From NCBI RefSeq assembly GCF_029227915.1, contig NC_079885.1:14333001-14397000 (forward strand): a DNA stretch of 64,000 bases, written 5' to 3'. Under the pieces are notes generated by a model. That model was not told where the DNA came from. It worked only from the letters and a program-made list of their open reading frames with translations, and ran no database searches. Below are positions 1 through 11,075 of this stretch, one piece after another; within the stretch, counting starts at the first letter, position 1, and each line of letters begins with the position of its first letter. The DNA is from Hydractinia symbiolongicarpus (lineage: Eukaryota; Cnidaria; Hydrozoa; Anthoathecata; Hydractiniidae). The position numbers were made by a program, and so were the translations under genes.

Positions 1-121
1 GTCGTAAAGAATCGATAGCGCTTAAAAAGAGCTTTCAAATGCACATAAAAACGAACTATTTCCGATCACCCAGTCAAGAATTATGATCTTTAAAATTTGA
101 ACAATTTTCGATGTAATGTGC

Positions 122-129
122 TAATAAAT
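122..129 (+). promoter_or_regulatory. TATA-like upstream element at -31 to -24 (representative)
   Basis: TAATAAAT ends 23 bases before the gene start and recurs at the same distance before nearly every copy. A TATA-like box near -30 is known to help type 1 Pol III promoters in several animals (for example insects). Its function here is inferred from position and conservation. Variants: TAGTAAAT before all ten 120-nt genes, TATTAAAT before copy 81, TAATAATT before copy 109. Confidence 0.6.
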
Positions 130-152
130 CGTAGATATCTGCCCGCATGTTT

Positions 153-271
153 GTCTACGACCATACCACGATGAACACACCTGTTCTCGTCCGATCACGG
201 AAGTTAAGCATCGTCAGGCCGGGATAGTACTTGAATGGGGGACCGCCTGGGAACTCCCGGTGTCGTAGGCT
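153..271 (+). rRNA. 5S rRNA: 5S rRNA copy 1 (annotated in full)
   Basis: 5S rRNA, structural RNA of the large ribosomal subunit, made by RNA polymerase III. The 119-nt molecule folds as expected: helix I pairs 1-9 with 110-118; helix II pairs 14-21 with 57-65, leaving C63 unpaired; helix V pairs CCGGG 67-71 with CCCGG 104-108. Box A lies near 50-64, the intermediate element near 67-72 and box C near 80-97, the binding region for TFIIIA. Ends were set by helix I; the mature 3' end could be one or two bases longer. This copy has G64A (C15-G64 pair lost) and G82A, a pair of changes shared only with copy 102. 3' spacer class A. Confidence 0.97.
202..249 (+). promoter_or_regulatory. Internal control region of 5S gene (box A, intermediate element, box C; representative)
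   Basis: By alignment with other animal 5S genes, box A is near gene bases 50-64 (AGTTAAGCATCG core), the intermediate element near 67-72 and box C near 80-97 (TGGATGGGGGACCGCC core). TFIIIA binds here. Several recurrent variants fall inside it: A55T and C57T/G in box A, deletion or change of G69-G71, and G81A, G82A, G88A, G89A, G93A and an extra A in box C. Confidence 0.85.
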
Positions 272-277
272 ATTGAC

Positions 278-282
278 TTTTT
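278..282 (+). terminator. Pol III T5 terminator (representative)
   Basis: The gene end GGCT is followed by ATTGAC and then TTTTT, so the first run of four or more T starts at +126 rather than directly after the helix I base. The arrangement repeats in nearly every unit. The primary transcript should therefore carry a short 3' tail that must be trimmed. Exceptions are copy 44 (TTT only) and copy 103 (TTTT). Confidence 0.85.
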
Positions 283-283
283 C

Positions 284-316
284 ACGTTACATTATTTATC
301 ATTACGACTGTGACGT
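284..316. repeat. Short inverted repeat after the terminator (representative)
   Basis: ACGTTAC at 284-290 faces GTGACGT at 310-316 across a 19-base loop. In other units the left arm is ACGTCAC, making a perfect 7-bp stem (for example 1421-1427 with 1447-1453). The T/C difference gives G-U or G-C pairing, so the stem stays possible in RNA either way. Role unknown. Confidence 0.5.
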
Positions 317-319
317 ATC

Positions 320-325
320 TTTTTT
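320..325 (+). terminator. Back-up T6/T7 run in spacer (representative)
   Basis: A second T-run (GTATC then T6, or GTA then T7 in other units) sits about 50 bases after the gene end in every unit. It could stop polymerase that reads through the first terminator. This is inferred from position; no transcript evidence is available. Confidence 0.45.
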
Positions 326-721
326 ACGCAATAGCCGCTGAGTAAATCAAGAAAGAGACATGATTAGAAGTTGCTTTTCCAGCAAAACGGCTACAATCGT
401 GCTGCAATGAATGCGCCACGTCGCAAATGAATGGATTAAGAGCGTCAGACAAAGAAAATGGCGATGTAGTTACTTTCCTAATTAACTTTGTCATATGAAA
501 ATTAAGTCTGAAAGTACCCTAGATTTCCTTCGTTGGAACTTTTTACCGGAAATCTTAAAGCGCATTATTGTCGTAAAGAATCGATAGCGCTTAAAAAGAG
601 CTTTCAAATGCACATAAACACGACCTATTTCCGATCACCCAGTCAAGAAATATGATCTTTAAAATTTGAACCATTTTCGATGTAATGTGCTAATAAATCG
701 TAGATATCTGCCCGTTTGTTT

Positions 722-840
722 GTCTACGACCATACCACGATGAACACACCTGTTCTCGTCCGATCACGGAAGTTAAGCATCGTCGGGCCGGGATAGTACT
801 TGGATGGGGGACCGCCTGGAAACTCCTGGTGTCGTAGGCT
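722..840 (+). rRNA. 5S rRNA: 5S rRNA copy 2
   Basis: 119 nt with the linked pair G99A and C106T; the second turns helix V pair G69-C106 into a G-U wobble. 3' spacer class A. Matches copy 26 from the gene onward. Confidence 0.96.
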
Positions 841-1289
841 ATTGACTTTTTCACGTTACATTATTTATCATTACGACTGTGACGTATTTTTTTACGCAAT
901 AGCCGCTGAGTAAATCAAGTAAGAGACATGATTAGAAGTTGCTTTCCCAGCAAAACGGCTACAATCGTGCTGCAATAAATGCGCCACGTCGCAAATGAAT
1001 GGATTACGAGCGTCAGACAAAGAAAATGGCGATGTACTTAGTTTGCTAACTAACTTTGTCATATGAAAATTAAGTCTGAAAGTAGCCTAGATTGCAGTCG
1101 TTGGAACTTTTTACCGGAAATCTTAAAGCGCATGGTTGTCGTAAATAATGGATAGCGCTTAAAAAGAGCTTTCAAATACACATAAACACGACCTATTTCG
1201 GATAATCCAGTCAAGAAATATGACCTTTAAAGTTTAATCCATTTTCGATGTAATGTGCTAATAAATCGTAGATATCTGCCCGTTTGTTT

Positions 1290-1408
1290 GTCTACGACCA
1301 TACCACGATGAACACACCTGTTCTCATCCGATCACGGAAGTTAAGCATCGTCGGGCCGGGATAGTACTTGGATGGGGGACCGCCTGGGAACTCCCGGTGT
1401 CGTAGGCT
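1290..1408 (+). rRNA. 5S rRNA: 5S rRNA copy 3
   Basis: 119 nt, G37A (CTCATCC instead of CTCGTCC). Carries the upstream spacer haplotype with GGATAATCCAG and TATGACCTTTAAAG that travels with G37A. 3' spacer class B. Confidence 0.96.
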
Positions 1409-1858
1409 ATTGACTTTTTCACGTCACATTATTTATCATTACGACTGTGACGTATCTTTTTTACGCAATAGCCGCTGAGTAAATCAAGTAAGAGACATGA
1501 TTAGAAGTTGCTTTCCCTTAAAAAGGGCTACAATATTGCTGCAATAAATGCGCCACGTCGCAAATGAATGGATTAAGAGCGTCAGACAAAGAAAATGGCG
1601 ATGTAGTTACTTTGCTAATTAACTTTGTCATATGAAAATTAAGTCTGAAAGTACCCCAGATTGCCTTCGTTGGAACTTTTTACCGGAAATCTTAAAGCGC
1701 ATGGTTGTCGTAAATAATGGATAGCGCTTGAAAAGAGCTTTCAAATGCACATAAACACGAACTATTTCCGATCACCCAGTCAAGAATTATGATCTTTAAA
1801 ATTTGAACCATTTTCGATGTAATGTGCTAATAAATCGTAGATATCTGCCCGTATGTTT

Positions 1859-1977
1859 GTCTACGACCATACCACGATGAACACACCTGTTCTCGTCCGA
1901 TCACGGAAGTTAAGCATCGTCGGGCCGGGATAGTACTTGGATGGGGGACCGCCTGGGAACTCCCGGTGTCGTAGGCT
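1859..1977 (+). rRNA. 5S rRNA: 5S rRNA copy 4
   Basis: Exact majority sequence. 3' spacer class A with the rare ATTATTAATCATT, shared with copies 18 and 28. Confidence 0.97.
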
Positions 1978-2427
1978 ATTGACTTTTTCACGTTACATTA
2001 TTAATCATTACGACTGTGACGTATCTTTTTTACGCAATAGCCGCTGAGTAAATCAAGAAAGAGACATGATTAGAAGTTGTTTTCCCAGCAAAACGGCCAC
2101 AATCATGCTGCAATAAATGCGCCACGTCGCAAATGAATGGATTACGAGCGTCAGACAAAGAAAATGGCGATGTACTTACTTTGGTAACTAACTTTGTCAT
2201 ATGAAAATTAAGTCTGAAAGTACCCTAGATTGCATTCGTTGGAACTTTTTACCGGAAATTTTAAAGCGCATGGTTGTCGTAAATAATGGATAGCGCTTAA
2301 AAAGAGCTTTCAAATGCACATAAACACGACCTATTTCGGATAAACCAGTCAAGAAAAATGATCTTTAAAGCTTAAACCATTTTCGATGTAATGTGCTAAT
2401 AAATCGTAGATATCTGCCCGTTTCTTT

Positions 2428-2546
2428 GTCTACGACCATACCACGATGAACACACCTGTTCTCGTCCGAGCACGGAAGTTAAGCATCGCCGGGCCGGGAT
2501 AGTACTTAGATGGGGGACCGCCTGGAAACTCCTGGTGTCGTAGGCT
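2428..2546 (+). rRNA. 5S rRNA: 5S rRNA copy 5
   Basis: Five changes: T43G, T62C (breaks A16-U62 in helix II), G81A, G99A, C106T. Upstream reads TTTCTTTG instead of TTTGTTTG. Same set in copy 29; copy 19 has most of it. Functional quality less certain. 3' spacer class B. Confidence 0.93.
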
Positions 2547-2995
2547 ATTGACTTTTTCACGTTACATTATTTATCATTACGACTGTGACGTATTTTTTTA
2601 CGCAATAGCCGCTGAGTAAATCAAGTAAGAGACATGATTAGAAGTTGCTTTCCCTTAAAAAGGGCTACAATCTTGCTGCAATAAATGCGCCACGTCGCAA
2701 ATGAATGGATTAAGAGCGTCAGACAAAGAAAATGGCGATGTAGTTACTTTCCTAATTAACTTTGTCATATGAAAATTAAGTCTGAAAGTACCCCAGATTG
2801 CCTTCGTTGGAACTTTTTACCGGAAATCTTAAAGCGCATTGTTGTCGTAAATAATGGATAGCGCTTGAAAAGAGCTTTCAAATGCACATAAACACGAACT
2901 ATTTCCGATCACCCAGTCAAGAATTATGATCTTTAAAATTGGAACCATTTTCGATGTAATGTGCTAATAAATCGTAGATATCTACCCGTATGTTT

Positions 2996-3114
2996 GTCTA
3001 CGACCATACCACGATGAACACACCTGTTCTCGTCCGATTACGGAAGTTAAGCATCGTCGGGCCGGGATAGTACTTGGATGGGGGACCGCCTGGGAACTCG
3101 CGGTGTCGTAGGCT
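2996..3114 (+). rRNA. 5S rRNA: 5S rRNA copy 6
   Basis: C44T and C105G; the second removes the G70-C105 pair of helix V. C105G is shared with copy 30. 3' spacer class C. Confidence 0.95.
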
Positions 3115-3564
3115 ATTGACTTTTTCACGTTACATTATTTATCATTACGATTGTGACGTATCTTTTTTACGCAATAGCCGCTGAGTAAATCATGTAAGCG
3201 ACTTGATTAGAAGTTTCTTTCCCTTCAAAACGGCTACGATCTGGCTGCAATTAATGCGCCACGTCGCAAATGAATGGATTACGAGCGTCAGACAAAGAAA
3301 ATGGCGATGTAGTTAATTTGCTAATTAACTTTGTCATATGAAAATTAAGTCTGAAAGTACCCTAGATTGCCTTCGTTGGAACTTTTTACCGGAAATCTTA
3401 AAGCGCATTATTGTCGTAAAGAATCGATAGCGCTTAAAAAGAGCTTTCAAATGCACATAAACACGACCTATTTCCGATCACCCAGTCAAGAAATATGATT
3501 TTTAAAATTTGAACCATTTTCGATGTAATGTGCTAATAAATCGTAGATATCTGCCCGTTTGTTT

Positions 3565-3683
3565 GTCTACGACCATACCACGATGAACACACCTGTTCTC
3601 GTCCGATCACGGAAGTTAAGCATCGTCGGGCCGGGATAGTACTTGGATGGGGAACCGCCTGGGAACTCCCGGTGTCGTAGGCT
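3565..3683 (+). rRNA. 5S rRNA: 5S rRNA copy 7
   Basis: Single change G89A in box C. 3' spacer class E (CCCTTAAAAAACC). Confidence 0.96.
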
Positions 3684-4132
3684 ATTGACTTTTTCACGTT
3701 ACATTATTTATCATTACGACTGTGACGTATCTTTTTTACGCAATAGCCGCTGAGTAAATCAAGTAAGAGACATGATTAGAAGTTTCTTTCCCTTAAAAAA
3801 CCTACAATCTTGCTGCAATAAATTCGCCACGCCGCAAATGAATGGATTACGAGCGTCAGACAAAGTAAATGGCGATGTACTTACTTTGCTAAATAACTTT
3901 GTCATATGAAAATTAAGTCTGAAAGTACCCTAAATTGCCTTCGTTGGAACTTTTTACCGGAAATCTTAAAGCGCATTATTGTCGTAAAGAATCGATAGCG
4001 CTTAAAAAGAGCTTTCAAATGTACATAAAAACGAACTATTTCCGATCACCCAGTCAAGAATTATGATCTTTAAAATTTGAACCATTTTCGATGTAATGTG
4101 CTAATAAATCGTAGATATCTGCCCGTATGTTT

Positions 4133-4251
4133 GTCTACGACCATACCACGATGAACACACCTGTTCTCGTCCGATCACGGAAGTTAAGCATCGTCGGGCC
4201 GGGATAGTACTTGGATGGGGGACCGCCTGGGAACTCCCGGTGTCGTAGGCT
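4133..4251 (+). rRNA. 5S rRNA: 5S rRNA copy 8
   Basis: Exact majority sequence. 3' spacer class A. Confidence 0.97.
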
Positions 4252-4701
4252 ATTGACTTTTTCACGTTACATTATTTATCATTACGACTGTGACGTATCT
4301 TTTTTACGCAATAGCCGCTGAGTAAATCAAGAAAGAGACATGATTAGAAGTTGCTTTCCCAGCAAAACGGCTACAATCGTGCTGCAATAAATGCGCCACG
4401 TCGCAAATGAATGGATTACGAGCGTCAGACAAAGAAAATAGCGATGTACTTAGTTTGCTAACTAACTTTGTCATATGAAAATTAAGTCTGAAAGTACCCT
4501 AAATTGCCTTCGTTGGAACTTTTTACCGGAAATCTTAAAGCGCATTATTGTCGTAAAGAATCGATAGCGCTTAAAAAGAGCTTTCAAATGCACATAAAAA
4601 CGAACTATTTCCGATCACCCAGTCAAGAATTATGATCTTTAAAATTTGAACAATTTTCGATGTAATGTGCTAATAAATCGTAGATATCTGCCCGTATGTT
4701 T

Positions 4702-4820
4702 GTCTACGACCATACCACGATGAACACACCTGTTTTCGTCCGATCACGGAAGTTAAGCATCGTCGGGCCGGGATAGTACTTGGATGGGGGACCGCCTGGG
4801 AACTCCCGGTGTCGTAGGCT
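4702..4820 (+). rRNA. 5S rRNA: 5S rRNA copy 9
   Basis: Single change C34T. Its duplicate, copy 33, lacks the change, so it arose after that duplication or was converted. 3' spacer class A. Confidence 0.96.
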
Positions 4821-5270
4821 ATTGACTTTTTCACGTTACATTATTTATCATTACGACTGTGACGTATCTTTTTTACGCAATAGCCGCTGAGTAAATCAAG
4901 AAAGAGACATGATTAGAAGTTGCTTTCCCAGCAAAACGGCTACAATCGTGCTGCAATGAATGCGCCACGTCGCAAATGAATGGATTACGAGTGTCAGACA
5001 AAGAAAATGGCGATGTACTTAGTTTGCTAACTAACTTTGTCATATGAAAATTAAGTCTGAAAGTAGCCTAGATTGCATTCGTTGGAACTTTTTACCGGAA
5101 ATCTTAAAGCGCATGGTTGTCGTAAATAATGGATAGCGCTTAAAAAGAGCTTTCAAATGCACATAAACACGACCTATTTCGGATAAACCAGTCAAGAAAT
5201 ATGATCTTTAAAGCTTAAACCATTTTCGATGTAATGTGCTAATAAATCGTAGATATCTGCCCGTTTGTTT

Positions 5271-5389
5271 GTCTACGACCATACCACGATGAACACACCT
5301 GTTCTCGTCCGATCACGGAAGTTAAGCATCGTCGGGCCGGGATAGTACTTGGATGGGGGACCGCCTGGAAACTCCTGGTGTCGTAGGCT
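5271..5389 (+). rRNA. 5S rRNA: 5S rRNA copy 10
   Basis: G99A and C106T. 3' spacer class A. Paralogue of copy 34. Confidence 0.96.
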
Positions 5390-5838
5390 ATTGACTTTTT
5401 CACGTTACATTATTTATCATTACGACTGTGACGTATTTTTTTACGCAATAGCCGCTGAGTAAATCAAGTAAGAGACATGATTAGAAGTTGCTTTCCCAGC
5501 AAAACGGCTACAATCGTGCTGCAATAAATGCGCCACGTCGCAAATGAATGGATTACGAGCGTCAGACAAAGAAAATGGCGATGTACTTAGTTTGCTAACT
5601 AACTTTGTCATATGAAAATTAAGTCTGAAAGTAGCCTAGATTGCATTCGTTGGAACTTTTTACCGGAAATCTTAAAGCGCATGGTTGTCGTAAATAATGG
5701 ATAGCGCTTAAAAAGAGCTTTCAAATGCACATAAACACGACCTATTTCGGATAATCCAGTCAAGAAATATGACCTTTAAAGTTTAATCCATTTTCGATGT
5801 AATGTGCTAATAAATCGTAGATATCTGCCCGTTTGTTT

Positions 5839-5957
5839 GTCTACGACCATACCACGATGAACACACCTGTTCTCATCCGATCACGGAAGTTAAGCATCGT
5901 CGGGCCGGGATAGTACTTGGATGGGGGACCGCCTGGGAACTCCCGGTGTCGTAGGCT
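5839..5957 (+). rRNA. 5S rRNA: 5S rRNA copy 11
   Basis: G37A with its usual upstream haplotype. 3' spacer class B. Paralogue of copy 35. Confidence 0.96.
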
Positions 5958-6407
5958 ATTGACTTTTTCACGTCACATTATTTATCATTACGACTGTGAC
6001 GTATCTTTTTTACGCAATAGCCGCTGAGTAAATCAAGTAAGAGACATGATTAGAAGTTGCTTTCCCTTAAAAAGGGCTACAATATTGCTGCAATAAATGT
6101 GCCACGTCGCAAATGAATGGATTAAGAGCGTCAGACAAGGAAAATGGCGATGTAGTTACTTTGCTAATTAACTTTGTCATATGAAAATTAAGTCTGAAAG
6201 TACCCCAGATTGCCTTCGTTGGAACTTTTTACCGGAAATCTTAAAGCGCATGGTTGTCGTAAATAATGGATAGCGCTTGAAAAGAGCTTTCAAATGCACA
6301 TAAACACGAACTATTTCCGATCACCCAGTCAAGAATTATGATCTTTAAAATTTGAACCATTTTCGATGTAATGTGCTAATAAATCGTAGATATCTACCCG
6401 TATGTTT

Positions 6408-6525
6408 GTCTACGACCATACCACGATGAACACACCTGTTCTCGTCCGATCACGGAAGTTAAGCATCGTCGGGCCGGATAGTACTTGGATGGGAAACCGC
6501 CTGGGAACTCCCGGTGTCGTAGGCT
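6408..6525 (+). rRNA. 5S rRNA: 5S rRNA copy 12, 118-nt form
   Basis: One G of G69-G71 is deleted and G88A, G89A are present (GGATGGGAAACC). The deletion shortens helix V and lies in the internal promoter, so this may be a weak or dead gene. Same form in copies 36 and 39. 3' spacer class C. Confidence 0.85.
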
Positions 6526-6839
6526 ATTGACTTTTTCACGTTACATTATTTATCATTACGATTGTGACGTATCTTTTTTACGCAATAGCCGCTGAGTAAA
6601 TCATGTAAGCGACTTGATTAGAAGTTTCTTTCCCTTCAAAACGGCTACGATCTGGCTGCAATTAATGCGCCACGTCGCAAATGAATGGATTACGAGCGTC
6701 AGACAAAGAAAATGGCGATGTAGTTAATTTGCTAATTAACTTTGTCATATGAAAATTAAGTCTGAAAGTACCCTAGATTGCCTTCGTTGGAACTTTTTAC
6801 CGGAAATCTTAAAGCGCATTACTGTCGTAAAGAATCGAT

Positions 6840-6856
6840 AGCTCTTAAAAAGAGCT
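6840..6856. repeat. Perfect palindrome AGCTCTTAAAAAGAGCT (representative)
   Basis: Seven-base arms AGCTCTT/AAGAGCT with a 3-base loop, about 120 bp upstream of copy 13. The perfect form is tied to the 120-nt genes; other units read AGCGCTT and so have one mismatch. Function unknown. Confidence 0.6.
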
Positions 6857-6975
6857 TTCAAATGCACATAAACACGACCTATTTCCGATCACCCAATCAA
6901 GAAATATGATCTTTAAAATTTGAACCATTTTCGATGTAATGTGCTAGTAAATCGTAGATATCTGCCCGTATGTTT

Positions 6976-7095
6976 GTCTACGACCATACCACGATGAACA
7001 CACCTGTTCTCGTCCGATCACGGAAGTTAAGCATCGTCGGGCCGGGATAGTACTTGGATAGGGGAACCGCCTGGGATCTCCCGGTGTCGTAGGCT
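6976..7095 (+). rRNA. 5S rRNA: 5S rRNA copy 13, 120-nt form
   Basis: First member of the 120-nt family: extra A between T84 and G85, G89A, and A101T (GGGATCTCCC). Preceded by TAGTAAAT and a perfect AGCTCTT palindrome. 3' spacer class D. Could be a variant 5S or a pseudogene family. Confidence 0.87.
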
Positions 7096-7545
7096 ATTGA
7101 CTTTTTCACGTTACATTATTTATCATTACGACTGTGACGTATCTTTTTTACGCAATAGCCGCTGAGTAAATCAAGTAAGGGACATGATTAGAAGTTTCTT
7201 TCCCCTAAAAAGGGCTACAATCGTGCTGCAATAAATGCGCCACGTCGCAAGTGAATGGATTAAGAGCGTCAGACAAAGAAAATGGCGGTGTAGTTACTTT
7301 GCTAATTAACTTTGTCATATGAAAATTAAGTCTGAAAGTAACCTAGATTGCCTTCGTTGGAACTTTTTACCGGAAATCTTAAAGCGCATGGTTGTCGTAA
7401 ATAATGGATAGCGCTTAAAAAGAGCTTTCAAATGCACATAAACACGACCTATTTCGGATAAACCAGTCAAGAAATATGATCTTTAAAGCTTAAACCATTT
7501 TCGATGTAATGTGCTAATAAATCGTAGATATTTGCCCGTTTGTTT

Positions 7546-7664
7546 GTCTACGACCATACCACGATGAACACACCTGTTCTCGTCCGATTACGGAAGTTAA
7601 GCATCGTCGGGCCGGGATAGTACTTGGATGGGGAACCGCCTGGAAACTCCTGGTGTCGTAGGCT
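7546..7664 (+). rRNA. 5S rRNA: 5S rRNA copy 14
   Basis: C44T, G89A, G99A, C106T, identical to copy 15. Upstream reads GATATTTGCCC. 3' spacer class B. Third member of the 118/120/G89A trimer. Confidence 0.95.
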
Positions 7665-8113
7665 ATTGACTTTTTCACGTCACATTATTTATCATTACGA
7701 CTGTGACGTATTTTTTTACGCAATAGCCGCTGAGTAAATCAAGTAAGAGACATGATTAGAAGTTGCTTTCCCTTAAAAAGGGCTACAATCTTGCTGCAAT
7801 AAATGCGCCACGTCGCAAATGAATGGATTAAGAGCGTCAGACAAAGAAAATGGCGATGTAGTTACTTTGCTAATTAACTTTGTCATATGAAAATTAAGTC
7901 TGAAAGTAACCTAGATTGCCTTCGTTGGAACTTTTTACCGGAAATCTTAAAGCGCATGGTTGTCGTAAATAATGGATAGCGCTTAAAAAGAGCTTTCAAA
8001 TGCACATAAACACGACCTATTTCGGATAAACCAGTCAAGAAATATGATCTTTAAAGCTTAAACCATTTTCGATGTAATGTGCTAATAAATCGTAGATATT
8101 TGCCCGTTTGTTT

Positions 8114-8232
8114 GTCTACGACCATACCACGATGAACACACCTGTTCTCGTCCGATTACGGAAGTTAAGCATCGTCGGGCCGGGATAGTACTTGGATGGG
8201 GAACCGCCTGGAAACTCCTGGTGTCGTAGGCT
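8114..8232 (+). rRNA. 5S rRNA: 5S rRNA copy 15
   Basis: Same four changes as copy 14 directly before it, and the same spacer: a single-unit tandem duplication. 3' spacer class B. Confidence 0.95.
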
Positions 8233-8681
8233 ATTGACTTTTTCACGTCACATTATTTATCATTACGACTGTGACGTATTTTTTTACGCAATAGCCGCTG
8301 AGTAAATCAAGTAAGAGACATGATTAGAAGTTGCTTTCCCTTAAAAAGGGCTACAATCTTGCTGCAATAAATGCGCCACGTCGCAAATGAATGGATTAAG
8401 AGCGTCAGACAAAGAAAATGGCGATGTAGTTACTTTGCTAATTAACTTTGTCATATGAAAATTAAGTCTGAAAGTACCCCAGATTGCCTTCGTTGGAACT
8501 TTTTACCGGAAATCTTAAAGCGCATTACTGTCGTAAAGAATCGATAGCTCTTAAAAAGAGCTTTCAAATGCACATAAACACGACCTATTTCCGATCACCC
8601 AGTCAAGAAATATGATCTTTAAAATTTGAACCATTTTCGATGTAATGTGCTAGTAAATCGTAGATATCTGCCCGTATGTTT

Positions 8682-8801
8682 GTCTACGACCATACCACGA
8701 TGAACACACCTGTTCTCGTCCGATCACGGAAGTTAAGCATCGTCGGGCCGGGATAGTACTTGGATAGGGGAACCGCCTGGGATCTCCCGGTGTCGTAGGC
8801 T
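8682..8801 (+). rRNA. 5S rRNA: 5S rRNA copy 16, 120-nt form
   Basis: Extra A after T84, G89A, A101T, upstream TAGTAAAT. 3' spacer class D. Confidence 0.87.
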
Positions 8802-9251
8802 ATTGACTTTTTCACGTTACATTATTTATCATTACGACTGTGACGTATCTTTTTTACGCAATAGCCGCTGAGTAAATCAAGTAAGGGACATGATTAGAAG
8901 TTTCTTTCCCCTAAAAAGGGCTACAATCGTGCTGCAATAAATGCGCCACGTCGCAAGTGAATGGATTAAGAGTGTCAGACAAAGAAAATGGCGGTGTAGT
9001 TACTTTGCTAATTAACTTTGTCATATGAAAATTAAGTCTGAAAGTAACCTAGATTGCCTTCGTTGGAACTTTTTACCGGAAATCTTAAAGCGCATGGTTG
9101 TCGTAAATAATGGATAGCGCTTAAAAAGAGCTTTCAAATGCACATAAACACGAACTATTTCCGATCACCCAGTCAAGAATTATGATCTTTAAAATTTGAA
9201 CCATTTTCGATGTAATGTGCTAATAAATCGTAGATATCTACCCGTATGTTT

Positions 9252-9370
9252 GTCTACGACCATACCACGATGAACACACCTGTTCTCGTCCGATCACGGA
9301 AGTTAAGCATCGTCGGGCCGGGATAGTACTTGGATGGGGGACCGCCTGGGAACTCCCGGTGTCGTAGGCT
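9252..9370 (+). rRNA. 5S rRNA: 5S rRNA copy 17
   Basis: Exact majority sequence. 3' spacer class C. Confidence 0.97.
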
Positions 9371-9820
9371 ATTGACTTTTTCACGTTACATTATTTATCA
9401 TTACGATTGTGACGTATCTTTTTTACGCAATAGCCGCTGAGTAAATCATGTAAGCGACTTGATTAGAAGTTTCTTTCCCTTCAAAACGGCTACGATCTGG
9501 CTGCAATTAATGCGCCACGTCGCAAATGAATGGATTACGAGCGTCAGACAAAGAAAATGGCGATGTAGTTAATTTGGTAACTAACTTTGTCATATGAAGA
9601 TTAAGTCTGAAAGTACCCTAAATTGCCTTTGTTGGAACTTTTTACCGGAAATCTTAAAGCGCATTATTGTCGTAAAGAATCGATAGCGCTTAAAGAGAGC
9701 TTTCAAATGCACATAAACACGAACTATTTCCGATCACCCAGTCAAGAATTATGATCTTTAAAATTTGAACCATTTTCGATGTAATCTGCTAATAAATCGT
9801 AGATATCTGCCCGTATGTTT

Positions 9821-9939
9821 GTCTACGACCATACCACGAAGAACACACCTGTTCTCGTCCGATCACGGAAGTTAAGCATCGTCGGGCCGGGATAGTACTT
9901 GGATGGGGAACCGCCTGGGAACTCCCGGTGTCGTAGGCT
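9821..9939 (+). rRNA. 5S rRNA: 5S rRNA copy 18
   Basis: T20A (breaks the T20-A58 pair of helix II) and G89A. Spacer class A with ATTATTAATCATT as in copy 4. Confidence 0.95.
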
Positions 9940-10388
9940 ATTGACTTTTTCACGTTACATTATTAATCATTACGACTGTGACGTATTTTTTTACGCAATA
10001 GCCGCTGAGTAAATCAAGAAAGAGACATGATTAGAAGTTGTTTTCCCAGCAAAACGGCCACAATCATGCTGCAATAAATGCGCCACGTCGCAAATGAATG
10101 GATTACGAGCGTCAGACAAAGAAAATGGCGATGTACTTACTTTGGTAACTAACTTTGTCATATGAAAATTAAGTTTGAAAGTACCCTAGATTGCATTCGT
10201 TGGAACTTTTTACCGGAAATCTTAAAGCGCATGGTTGTCGTAAATAATGGATAGCGCTTAATAAGAGCTTTCAAATGCACATAAACACGACCTATTTCGG
10301 ATAAACCAGTCAAGAAAAATGATCTTTAAATCTTAAACCACTTTCGATGTAATGTGCTAATAAATCGTAGATATCTGCCCGTTTGTTT

Positions 10389-10507
10389 GTCTACGACCAT
10401 ACCACGATGAACACACCTGTTCTCGTCCGAGCACGGAAGTTAAGCATCGTCGGGCCGGGATAGTACTTAGATGGGGGACCGCCTTGAAACTCCTGGTGTC
10501 GTAGGCT
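10389..10507 (+). rRNA. 5S rRNA: 5S rRNA copy 19
   Basis: T43G, G81A, G97T, G99A, C106T. Related to copies 5 and 29 but lacks T62C and adds G97T (CCTTGAAAC). 3' spacer class B. Confidence 0.93.
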
Positions 10508-10956
10508 ATTGACTTTTTCACGTTACATTATTTATCATTACGACTGTGACGTATTTTTTTACGCATTAGCCGCTGAGTAAATCAAGTAAGAGACATGATT
10601 AGAAGTTGCTTTCCATTAAAAAGGGCTACAATCTTGCTGCAATAAATGCGCCACGTCGCAAATGAATGGATTAAGAGCGTCAGACAAAGAAAATGGCGAT
10701 GTAGTTACTTTCCTAATTAACTTTGTCATATGAAAATTAAGTCTGAAAGTACCCCAGACTGCCTTCGTTGGAACTTTTTACCGGAAATCTTAAAGCGCAT
10801 GGTTGTCGTAAATAATGGATAGCGCTTGAAAAGAGCTTTCAAATGCACATAAACACGAACTATTTCCGATCACCCAGTCAAGAATTATGATCTTTAAAAT
10901 TTGAACCATTTTCGATGTAATGTGCTAATAAATCGTAGATATCTACCCGTATGTTT

Positions 10957-11075
10957 GTCTACGACCATACCACGATGAACACACCTGTTCTCGTCCGATC
11001 ACGGAAGTTAAGCATCGTCGGGCCGGGATAGTACTTGGATGGGGGACCGCCTGGGAACTCCCGGTGTCGTAGGCT
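10957..11075 (+). rRNA. 5S rRNA: 5S rRNA copy 20
   Basis: Exact majority sequence. 3' spacer class C. Confidence 0.97.

Larger units (their letters stand above)
272..721. other. Intergenic spacer (representative, 450 bp)
   Basis: This describes every gap between genes. In order it holds: the T5 terminator, a short inverted repeat, the T6/T7 run, the variable segment that defines spacer classes A-F, a moderately conserved AT-rich middle, a third T-run (GGAACTTTTTACC), a class-specific segment (for example AGCGCTTAAAAAGAGCT), and the TATA-like element. I see no ORF with coding character, no Sm-site/splice-donor pair expected of a spliced-leader RNA, and no tRNA. Confidence 0.85.
722..7800 (+). 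repeat. Segmental block 1, left copy (copies 2-14)
   Basis: Copies 2-14 correspond one to one with copies 26-38 at a constant offset of 13,649 bp (24 units). Shared rare markers include TTTCTTTG, T62C, C105G, ACATAAAAACG, the 118-nt gene and CACCCAATCAAG. Similarity fades near 7,800 (AATGCGCC versus AATGTGCC). Confidence 0.88.

Noticed and set aside
1130-1160. 5S pseudogene relic in the spacer (TGTCGTAA resembles the gene end TGTCGTAG)
   Set aside because: Only about eight bases match, with no further similarity on either side; chance is the simpler explanation.
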